From Mucisphaera sp965279675 (GTDB taxonomy: Bacteria; Planctomycetota; Phycisphaerae; Phycisphaerales; Phycisphaeraceae), in contig NZ_CBDIIJ010000002.1 in the NCBI RefSeq assembly GCF_965279675.1, forward strand, positions 2,542,001-2,606,000: a DNA stretch of 64,000 bases, written 5' to 3'. Positions 15,636-22,547 of this stretch are shown here, piece by piece. The translations under genes were made by a program, and so were the position numbers. The notes below the pieces were generated by a model. The model was not told the DNA's origin, ran no database searches, and was given only the letters and a program-made list of their open reading frames with translations. Numbering within the stretch: the first letter of the stretch is position 1; every line of letters starts with the position of its first letter.

Positions 15636-17027
15636 TTGCACTTTGAATACGCTTCGGACATGCCTGTTTCGGCGGAAGAGCTTTATGCGTGGCATGCGCG
15701 TCCGGGGGCGTTTGAGCGGTTGACCCCGCCCTGGCAGCGTGTGGAGGTGTTGAGGCGGTCGGGTGGGATCGAGGATGGGGCTCGGATTGATCTGCGGATC
15801 TATCAGGGGCCGATCCCGACGATATGGAAGATTGAGCATCGGAATCATGTGTCCGGGGAGCAGTTTGAAGATCACCTGTTGGAGGGGCCGTTCCCGGTGT
15901 TTCGGCATCGGCATCGGTTTGAGTCGCTGGGTGGTGGGCGGTCGCGGCTGATTGATTCGATCGCGTTTGAGATGCCGGGTGGTCGGGTGACGGAGTTGGT
16001 GGCGGGGCGGTGGTTGTTGGGTCAGATGCGGCGGGCGTTTGCGTGGCGTCATGCGGTGACGCGGGCTGATCTTGCGGCGCATGCCGAGGCTGCGTGTGGG
16101 CCGATGCGGGTGGCGGTGTCGGGTGCGAGTGGGTTGATTGGGGGGAGGCTGTCGGCTTTTCTGACGACGGGCGGGCATGAGGTGGTGCCGATGATTCGGC
16201 ATGGCGGGAGCGGGGTGTCTGAGCGTCGGACGGATCGGATCCGGTGGTCGTGGCCGAAGTATCAGATCGATGCTGGGGCGATGGAGGGGCTCGATGGGGT
16301 GGTGCACCTGGCGGCTGAGCCGATCATGGGTTCGTGGACGCCTAACAAGAAGCGGCTGATACGAGAGAGTCGTGTGCGGGGGACTCGTTTGGTGGCGGAG
16401 GCGGTGTCGCGGCTTCGTCGTAAGCCGAAGGTGCTGGTGGTGGCGTCGGCGATAGGGATTTATGGGGATCGTGGGCAGACGTTTCTGGATGAGGGATCGC
16501 CGGTTGGGGATGGTTTTCTGGCGGAGGTTGCGGAGGCGTGGGAGGCGGCGGCTGAGCCGGCCCGGGCGGCGGGGATTCGCGTGGTGAACGCGCGGATTGG
16601 GATTGTGGTGACGCCTACGGGTGGTGCGTTGGCGAAGATGCTGCCTGCGTTTTGGATGGGGGCTGGTGGACGTTTGGGTCATGGGAATCAGTGGTGGGGT
16701 TGGATCGGTTTGGATGATGTGGTGGGGGTGCTTCATCGGGCGTTGGTTGATGAGCGGATGGCGGGAGCGGTGAATCTGGTGTCGCCTGGGATTGTGACGA
16801 ACCGTGGGTTCACGGCTGCGTTGGGCAAGGCGATTAGGCGGCCGACGTGGTTTCCGGTTCCTCGGGGATTGCTGCGGTTGGCGATGGGGCGGCAGATGGC
16901 GAATGAGGTATTGCTTAGCAGTCAGCGGGTGCGGCCGGAGGTGCTTGGGGAATTGAAGTATGGGTATCGGCATCCGGACTTGAGGCCGATGCTGGCTCAG
17001 CAACTGGGGATGGAGGATGCGGTTTGA
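15636..17027 (+). CDS. SRPBCC domain fused to TIGR01777-type NAD-dependent epimerase
   Basis: This is a 463-residue fusion. Residues 1-150 are an SRPBCC/START-like ligand-binding domain (SAEELYAWHARPGAFERLTP, then PIPTIWKIEH). Residues 155-460 are a short-chain dehydrogenase of the TIGR01777 (YfcH/SDR39U1) group, with VAVSGASGLIGGRL for the dinucleotide, VVHLAAEPI, SRVRGTRLVAEAV, SAIGIYGDRG and NLVSPG. Substrate and reaction are unknown. TTG 15636 has AGAAGGG at 15623-15629. It overlaps the photolyase by 4 nt. Genes of this group often accompany photolyase in light or singlet-oxygen regulons, which supports a photo-protective operon. Confidence 0.85.
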   Translation: MHFEYASDMPVSAEELYAWHARPGAFERLTPPWQRVEVLRRSGGIEDGARIDLRIYQGPIPTIWKIEHRNHVSGEQFEDHLLEGPFPVFRHRHRFESLGGGRSRLIDSIAFEMPGGRVTELVAGRWLLGQMRRAFAWRHAVTRADLAAHAEAACGPMRVAVSGASGLIGGRLSAFLTTGGHEVVPMIRHGGSGVSERRTDRIRWSWPKYQIDAGAMEGLDGVVHLAAEPIMGSWTPNKKRLIRESRVRGTRLVAEAVSRLRRKPKVLVVASAIGIYGDRGQTFLDEGSPVGDGFLAEVAEAWEAAAEPARAAGIRVVNARIGIVVTPTGGALAKMLPAFWMGAGGRLGHGNQWWGWIGLDDVVGVLHRALVDERMAGAVNLVSPGIVTNRGFTAALGKAIRRPTWFPVPRGLLRLAMGRQMANEVLLSSQRVRPEVLGELKYGYRHPDLRPMLAQQLGMEDAV

Positions 17028-18469
17028 GTGGTGCGACGTTGGTGTGGTTCCGTCAGGATTTGCGTTTGGCGGATCAGCCGGCGCTTCGTCACGCGGCGGA
17101 TCGGCCGGGGCCGGTGATTCCGGTGTATATCGCGTCGTGTGAGGAGGAGGGGGATTGGTCGCCGGGCGGGGCGGCGAAGTGGTGGCTGTATCGGAGTCTG
17201 CTGTCGCTGGGGGATGGTTTGGAGGCGATTGGGAGTCGGTTGATTGTGCGGCAGGGGGAGGCGCTGGATGAGCTGCGGAAGCTGGTTGAGGAGACGGGGG
17301 CGGACAAGGTGGTTTGGTGTCGGCGGTATGAGCCGGCTGTGATTGAGCGGGATACGAAGGTCAAGGAAGGTTTGAAGGATGATGGCGTTGAAGCTGAGAG
17401 CTTCAACGGGTCGTTGCTCTTTGAGCCGTGGGAGGTTGAGACGGGGCAGGGCAAGCCGTATCAGGTTTACAGCCCGTTCAGCCGGAATTGTCTGGGTGGG
17501 CCGGAGATTGCGAAGCCGCTGGCGCGGCCGAAGTCTTTGAAGGGGCCGAGTGAGTGGCCGGACTCTGTGGCGTTGAATGATCTGGACCTGCTGCCGAAGG
17601 TTCGGTGGTACGGGGAGATGGAGCAGGTCTGGGAGCCGGGTGAGAAGGGGGCTGCGAAGAACCTGAAGGTCTTTACGGGTGAGCGGTCGGTGGTTTACGG
17701 GGAGGAGCGTGATCGGCCGGATCATGCGGGGACTTCGCGGTTATCGCCTCATCTGCATCATGGGGAGATCAGCCCGCGGCAGGTGTACCACGGGGTGATG
17801 GCGGGGTTGCCGAAGGGTAAGAAGGCTAAGGATGCACATACGTATGTGAAAGAGCTGGTGTGGCGGGAGTTTGGGTATCACCTGCTTTATCACTTTCCGA
17901 AGACGCCTGAGCAACCGCTTCGCGAGAAGTACGAGGCGTTTCCTTGGCGGCGGAGCAAGAAGGATTTGGAGGCGTGGCAGAAGGGGCAGACGGGGTATCC
18001 GATTGTGGACGCGGGGATGCGGCAGTTGTATGCGACGGGGTGGATGCACAATCGGGTGCGGATGATTGTGGCGTCTTTTCTGGTGAAGCATTTGCTGATC
18101 AGCTGGACGGAGGGGGCTGCGTGGTTCTGGGACACGCTGGTGGATGCGGACCTGGCGAGTAACACGCTTGGGTGGCAGTGGGCGGGTGGCTGCGGGGCGG
18201 ATGCGGCGCCTTACTTTCGGGTGTTCAATCCGATCCTTCAGGGCGAGAAGTATGACCCGGAGGGGGTGTACACGCGGCGGTGGGTGCCGGAGGTGGCGGA
18301 GTTGCCCGACAAGTGGTTGTTCAAGCCATGGGAGGCTCCGCCTCTGGTTTTGCAGCAGGCGGGGATTGAGCTTGGGAAGACGTATCCGAAACCGTTGATT
18401 GAGCACAAGGCGGGGCGAGAGCGGGCGCTGGAGGCGTTGGCGTCTATGAAGGAATCATCGGATGACTAG
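17024..18469 (+). CDS. phrB: Deoxyribodipyrimidine photo-lyase
   Basis: This 481-residue enzyme would repair UV-induced pyrimidine dimers using FAD and light. The N-terminal antenna domain starts LVWFRQDLRLADQPALRHA. The FAD-binding helical domain has GTSRLSPHLHHGEISPRQV, LVWREFGYHLLYHFP, PIVDAGMRQLYATGWMHNR and NTLGWQWAGGCGADAAPYFR, where Trp and Asn fit the class I CPD pattern. Length is normal for the family. The start is TTG 17024, within the overlap with the epimerase stop (TTGA). It overlaps the next gene by 8 nt, so the four genes from 15636 form one coupled operon. Confidence 0.92.
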   Translation: MSGATLVWFRQDLRLADQPALRHAADRPGPVIPVYIASCEEEGDWSPGGAAKWWLYRSLLSLGDGLEAIGSRLIVRQGEALDELRKLVEETGADKVVWCRRYEPAVIERDTKVKEGLKDDGVEAESFNGSLLFEPWEVETGQGKPYQVYSPFSRNCLGGPEIAKPLARPKSLKGPSEWPDSVALNDLDLLPKVRWYGEMEQVWEPGEKGAAKNLKVFTGERSVVYGEERDRPDHAGTSRLSPHLHHGEISPRQVYHGVMAGLPKGKKAKDAHTYVKELVWREFGYHLLYHFPKTPEQPLREKYEAFPWRRSKKDLEAWQKGQTGYPIVDAGMRQLYATGWMHNRVRMIVASFLVKHLLISWTEGAAWFWDTLVDADLASNTLGWQWAGGCGADAAPYFRVFNPILQGEKYDPEGVYTRRWVPEVAELPDKWLFKPWEAPPLVLQQAGIELGKTYPKPLIEHKAGRERALEALASMKESSDD

Positions 18470-18878
18470 CGGTGGATCGCCAAAGTGGATGTCGGTGGTG
18501 TTGTGGCTGGCGGCGGTTTATAACCTGCTTTGGGGTGGGGCGGCGGTTTTGTTTCCGGCGGTGTTTTTTACGGCTGCGGGGATGGAGCCGCCTGAGTATC
18601 TGTGGCTGTGGCAGTGTGTGGGGATGATTGTGGGGGTGTATGGGATTGGGTATGGGTGTGCTGCGTTGGACCCGGCGCGTCACTGGCCGATTGTGCTGGT
18701 GGGCTTATTGGGGAAGGTGTTCGGGCCGATCGGTTTTGCTCAGGCGCTGTGGTTGAGGGAGATCACGCCTGCGTTTGGGATCAACATCATTTTCAATGAT
18801 CTGATCTGGTGGGTGCCGTTTGCTTTGATTCTGGTGCATGCCTGGAAGCGGGCGAAGCGGATGGAGTCTGAGGCGTGA
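18462..18878 (+). CDS. Small polytopic membrane protein
   Basis: This 138-residue hydrophobic protein has about four membrane helices (MSVVLWLAAVYNLLWGGAAV, WQCVGMIVGVYGIGYGCAAL, WPIVLVGLLGKVFGPIGF and DLIWWVPFALILVHAW) and a short charged tail. I do not recognise a characterised family. The conserved-looking YNLLWGG and GLLGKVFGP segments may help a search. It overlaps both the photolyase and the next gene, so it is co-translated with a light-linked DNA repair operon. A role in membrane or oxidative stress is possible but is inference only. Confidence 0.75.
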   Translation: MTSGGSPKWMSVVLWLAAVYNLLWGGAAVLFPAVFFTAAGMEPPEYLWLWQCVGMIVGVYGIGYGCAALDPARHWPIVLVGLLGKVFGPIGFAQALWLREITPAFGINIIFNDLIWWVPFALILVHAWKRAKRMESEA

Positions 18879-19315
18879 TGGTGCTGGAGCTGGTGCTGGT
18901 GGTTCATGCGGGGGCGACGTGCTTTATGGTGGGGTTGATCTGGCTGGTGCAGGTGGTTCACTACCCGTTGATGGATCGGGTGGAGGGTGAGGGTTTCGCG
19001 GCGTTTGAGCGTGATCATCAAAAGCTGATCGGGCCGATCGTGGCTCCTGTGATGTTGGTGGAGGGGGTGACAGCGGCGGCGTTGGTGTGGCTGCTGGCGG
19101 GCGGCGGGTGGTCCTGGGTGATTGCCTGTGTGGGGTTGGGTTTGGTGGTGGTGAATGGCGTGTCGACGGCGTTGGTGCAGGTTCCGCTTCATGCGCGGCT
19201 GAGTCGAGGGTTTGATGCGCGGGCTCATGTGGCGTTGGTGAGTACGAATTGGGTGCGGACGCTGGCTTGGAGTTTGCGGAGTGTGTTGGCGTTGTGGTTG
19301 TTGGTGTTGGTTTGA
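18878..19315 (+). CDS. Conserved integral membrane protein
   Basis: This 145-residue protein has four predicted helices. Conserved-looking features are GLIWLVQVVHYPLMDRV, the FERDHQKLIGPIVAPVML stretch with HQ and MLVEG, VQVPLHARLSRGFD, and NWVRTLAWSLR. These fit an uncharacterised bacterial membrane family (DUF1772-like in general character, not confirmed). The ATG at 18878 overlaps the previous stop (TGATG). A GTG 3 nt earlier is also in frame. It is the last gene of the photolyase operon. No function can be assigned. Confidence 0.72.
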   Translation: MVLELVLVVHAGATCFMVGLIWLVQVVHYPLMDRVEGEGFAAFERDHQKLIGPIVAPVMLVEGVTAAALVWLLAGGGWSWVIACVGLGLVVVNGVSTALVQVPLHARLSRGFDARAHVALVSTNWVRTLAWSLRSVLALWLLVLV

Positions 19316-19386
19316 GTGTTTTGACCGTGGCCGGATGGCACGGACCAGCTTTGCGGTGTCTGTGATTGAATCGTGACCGGCACGGC

Positions 19387-19409
19387 TTTTCACGACTGTG
19401 TCGTGAAGA
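19387..19409. other. Perfect hairpin between convergent operons
   Basis: TTCACGAC-TGT-GTCGTGAA (19389-19407) is extended by T-G and T-A pairs. It lies between the photolyase operon (+) and the MFS gene (-). There is no T-tract on either strand, so it is more likely an mRNA-end stabilising or Rho-linked structure than an intrinsic terminator. The rest of 19316-19439 shows nothing else. Confidence 0.4.
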
Positions 19410-19439
19410 AAACGTGGCACTCGAATGAATTGGCGGGGG

Positions 19440-20582
19440 TCAGGCGTGTCGGAGGGCGCGGGCGGCTTTGTAGGTGCTGAAGGCGATGAAGGGTCCGGTG
19501 ATGAGGGCGACGTCGAGGAGGGATCCGCCTAGGTACATCGCGACGAGTCCGAGGAGTGGGCCGAGGGCGAAGCCGGCGCCGATGAGGCCTTCGTGTTCGC
19601 CGCCTGCTTCGACGGAGGCGTTCTGGATGACCTGGGCGTAGTAGAGGGCGGCGAAGTAGGAGACGCCTGCGGCCCAGCCGAAGAGGACTTCGCCGAAGAT
19701 CACGATGGGGACCGAGGGTCCGAAGAGGATCAGGAAGAAGCTGACTGGCTGGATGATGAGTGCGGTGATGAGTGGCCAGGCGCGGTCGTGCCATTGGGGG
19801 AGGATGATCATGCCGGTGAAGGTGAGGAAGCGGACGAGGTGGAGGATGGCGGCGGCGTTGGCGGACCAGGCGGTGGTGAGTCCGAGGTCGGTGAAGATCT
19901 GGGGGAGCAGTGGTGCGAGGAGGAAGAGGAGGGTGTAGCTGGCGAGCATGGTCCAGCGGCTGGAGGCGAGGAGGTGTTTCCAGCGGCTGAGTTGTTCGGG
20001 TGCGGGGCGGTCGGGGTGGTCGTGCTCCATGTGGAGCGGTCGCTTGCGGAGGGTGAGGATGAGGATCGCGACGGTGGTGTTGAGGGCGGCGGCGGTGATA
20101 AGCAACGCGCCGGGGTTGATGGCGAGGATGATGCCGGTGACGAGGAGGGCGACGGCGACGGCGGAGGACCAGGTGAGGTTGAAGTAGCCGATGACGCGCA
20201 TGGCTTTTCGTGGGGTGAGTCCGGAGGAGATGTAGCTTTCGATGATGGGCCACATCATGCCGGTGGCGGTGCCGAGGATGAGGAAGCCGGCGGTGATGAC
20301 GGCGGGTGTGGGTGATTGCCAGATGACAAGGTTGGCGGCGAGTTGGGTGAGGATGCTGATGAGGGCGATTTTGCGCTCGCCGAAGTGGTGGGTGAGCTTG
20401 TGGCTGGTGAGGGCTCCGAGGACGTAGGTGAGTCCCCAGCCGAGTGCGAGGGCGAGGTTGGCGGTTTCGGAGAAGCCGAGTTGCTGGTGGGTGAAGAAGT
20501 AGAGGCCGAGCTCAATGAGGGTGGTGCCCATCGAGCCGAGGAAGGTGAGGAAGAGGACGCGTCGTTTGTTGAGGTGGGTCAT
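19440..20582 (-). CDS. Major facilitator superfamily transporter
   Basis: This is a 380-residue MFS permease with about 11-12 hydrophobic helices and the loop 2-3 type motif LTHHFGERKIALISIL after helix 2. The N-terminal half has GSMGTTLIELGLYFFTHQQL and the central loop LRKRPLHMEHDHPDRPAPEQ. The substrate is unknown. It starts 11 nt after the smpB stop with no Shine-Dalgarno sequence, so it is probably read from the smpB transcript. Its 3' end faces the photolyase operon. Confidence 0.82.
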   Translation of the reverse strand: MTHLNKRRVLFLTFLGSMGTTLIELGLYFFTHQQLGFSETANLALALGWGLTYVLGALTSHKLTHHFGERKIALISILTQLAANLVIWQSPTPAVITAGFLILGTATGMMWPIIESYISSGLTPRKAMRVIGYFNLTWSSAVAVALLVTGIILAINPGALLITAAALNTTVAILILTLRKRPLHMEHDHPDRPAPEQLSRWKHLLASSRWTMLASYTLLFLLAPLLPQIFTDLGLTTAWSANAAAILHLVRFLTFTGMIILPQWHDRAWPLITALIIQPVSFFLILFGPSVPIVIFGEVLFGWAAGVSYFAALYYAQVIQNASVEAGGEHEGLIGAGFALGPLLGLVAMYLGGSLLDVALITGPFIAFSTYKAARALRHA

Positions 20583-20592
20583 CTGGTGGTGC

Positions 20593-21078
20593 TCAGATGA
20601 CTTTGCGTGTCATGGCTTTGCGGATATCGCGTTTGGCGTCTTTGGTTTTGATGTCTTGTCGTTTGTCGTGTTGTTTCTTGCCTTCGCCGACGCCGAGAAG
20701 GAGTTTGGCTTTGCCGCGGAGGAAGTAGACGACGAGGGGGACGAGGGTGGTGCCTTTGGCGGTGAGGTATCCCTGGAGTCGCTGTACTTCTCGTTTGTGG
20801 GCGAGTAGTACGCGGGGGCGTTTGGGGGCGTGCTGGTTAACGCCGGCCTGTTTGTATTGGGCGATATCGACGTTGAGGAGGAGGAGTTCTCCGGTTCGGT
20901 TGTCGATGGTGGCGTAGCCTTCGGCGAGTGAGATCTGGCTGTTGCGGATGGATTTGACTTCGGTGCCGAGGAGCTTGATGCCGACTTCGAGGGTTTCGGT
21001 GATGTGGTAGTCGTGGCGCGCGCGGCGGTTCTCTATGCGAGGGGAGAAGTGTTCTGGTTTGGGTTTTTTGCGTGCCAT
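20593..21078 (-). CDS. smpB: SsrA-binding protein SmpB
   Basis: This 161-residue protein binds tmRNA and delivers it to stalled ribosomes for trans-translation. Family landmarks are NRRARHDYHITETLEVGIKL, GTEVKSIRNSQISLAEGYA, HAPKRPRVLLAHKREVQRL, TLVPLVVYFLRGKAKLLLGV and a basic tail (GKKQHDKRQDIKTKDAKRDI). Length is normal. There is no Shine-Dalgarno sequence before the ATG; a TACACT box (21091-21096) lies 12 nt upstream and would give a very short leader. The tmRNA gene (ssrA) was not found in the window. Confidence 0.95.
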   Translation of the reverse strand: MARKKPKPEHFSPRIENRRARHDYHITETLEVGIKLLGTEVKSIRNSQISLAEGYATIDNRTGELLLLNVDIAQYKQAGVNQHAPKRPRVLLAHKREVQRLQGYLTAKGTTLVPLVVYFLRGKAKLLLGVGEGKKQHDKRQDIKTKDAKRDIRKAMTRKVI

Positions 21079-21149
21079 GGGGAATCGAAGAGTGTAGGGA
21101 GAATCGGGGGCATCGTGTAGTGATGTGTTGTGAAGGCTCCGGCGGCGGG

Positions 21150-22547
21150 CTATTTACCGACGCAGAAGGTGGCGAAGACGCGGCCGATGATGTCGTCCTC
21201 GGAGACACGGCCGGCGAGCTGGCCGAGGTGGTCGAGGGCGTCGCGGAGGCCGGAGGCGATCAGCTCGGGTTCGGCGAGGGGGCCGGTGGGGGTTTCGTGG
21301 CTGAGGTCGGCGAGGGTCTGGTCGATGGCGGTCTGGGCACCGGTGAGGGCGGCGAGGTGGCGGGGGTTGAGGGCGAGCTGCTGGCCTGCATGGGTCGGGC
21401 CGGTGGTGCTGAGGGTATCTGCGATGGTGGTGCGGAGGGTGTCGAGGTTGAGGCCGGTTTTTGTTGATATGGGGAGGGGCTGCTGGTTGTCGGTATTTGG
21501 CGGTGTGTTCAGCAGGTCGGCTTTGGTGAGTAGGGTGAGGGTTGGGGCCTGGGTTTCGAGCTCGAAGGGGGTAGGGTGATCGGCGGGGGTGCAGAGGAGG
21601 ATGAGGTCGGCCTGGGTGAGGGTCTGGCGGGCGGCCTGCTGGGCCCGGGTGTCGAGGGTGTTGACGTCAGGTTCGTTGGTTAGGCCGGCGAGGTCGATGA
21701 GGGTGATGCCGAGTGTTTGGCCAGTGGAACTGGTGAGGGTGAGGTGGGCTTCGAGGCGGTCGCGGGTGGTGCCGGGGTCTTCGTGGATGATGGCGCGATG
21801 TTCGCCGAGGAGGGTGTTGAAGAGGGTGGATTTGCCGGCGGAGGGTGGGCCGGCGAGGACGACGCTTGGGTTGGCGGTGCGGTCGGACCAGGCGCGGGTT
21901 TTGGTGCGGAAAGTGGTGATGGCGGCCTGGGTTTGTTTGAGTTTGTCGATGAGGCTGGGGGTGGCGATGGAGACGACGTCTTCCTGATCGGTGAAGTCGA
22001 TGCCTGCTTCGACGAGGGCGAGGAGGTCGGCGAGGTTGAGCATCCAGCGGTGGGTGGTGGCGCCGAGTTGTCCCTGCCGCCAGGCTGCGGCTGCGGTGAG
22101 CTCCGAGGTGGATTCGGCGGCGATGGTGGCGGCGATGCCTTCGGCCTGTTCGAGGGTGATGCGGGCGTTGTGATGGGCGCGAAAGGAAAACTCGCCCGGT
22201 TCGGCAATGCGGGCGCTGGCGGTGAGTGCTTGAGTGAGGACGCGGTCGAGCAGGGTGGGGTTGCCGGGGAGCCAGAGTTCGGCGGTGTCTTCGCCGGTGA
22301 AGCTGTTGGGACCCGGGAAGTAAGCGGCCATCGCGGGGAGGCTTGGGAGGGGGGCTTTGAGGCGGACGGGTGTGAGGTGACGCGGGGTGGGGGTGGTGGT
22401 GTCGGTTAGCTGGTTGAGGACGTGTGTGGTTTTGGGTCCGGAGATTCGGAGGAGACCGCGGGGGGCGTGGCCGGGGGGGGAGGCGATGGCGGCGATGGTC
22501 TGGCTGGCTTTGAGGGCGGGCAGCGAGCCGGCTTGTGGGGCGGTCAT
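21150..22547 (-). CDS. mnmE: tRNA modification GTPase MnmE
   Basis: This 465-residue GTPase would work with MnmG to form 5-carboxymethylaminomethyl-type modifications on U34 of certain tRNAs. It has an N-terminal folate-binding domain (SQTIAAIASPPGHAPRGLLR), a helical domain, an inserted G domain and the C-terminal FCVGK with the essential Cys. The G domain is atypical: G1 is GPPSAGKS where MnmE normally has G-x-P-N-x-G-K-S, so the potassium-coordinating Asn is Ser; G3 is DLAG instead of DTAG; and G4 is TKAD instead of NKxD. G2 (GTTRD) is normal. Its ATG overlaps the yidC stop by 4 nt. Confidence 0.92.
   Translation of the reverse strand: MTAPQAGSLPALKASQTIAAIASPPGHAPRGLLRISGPKTTHVLNQLTDTTTPTPRHLTPVRLKAPLPSLPAMAAYFPGPNSFTGEDTAELWLPGNPTLLDRVLTQALTASARIAEPGEFSFRAHHNARITLEQAEGIAATIAAESTSELTAAAAWRQGQLGATTHRWMLNLADLLALVEAGIDFTDQEDVVSIATPSLIDKLKQTQAAITTFRTKTRAWSDRTANPSVVLAGPPSAGKSTLFNTLLGEHRAIIHEDPGTTRDRLEAHLTLTSSTGQTLGITLIDLAGLTNEPDVNTLDTRAQQAARQTLTQADLILLCTPADHPTPFELETQAPTLTLLTKADLLNTPPNTDNQQPLPISTKTGLNLDTLRTTIADTLSTTGPTHAGQQLALNPRHLAALTGAQTAIDQTLADLSHETPTGPLAEPELIASGLRDALDHLGQLAGRVSEDDIIGRVFATFCVGK

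Noticed and set aside
19387..19409. Bidirectional intrinsic terminator
   Set aside because: The stem is perfect, but both strands are followed by A-rich rather than T-rich sequence.
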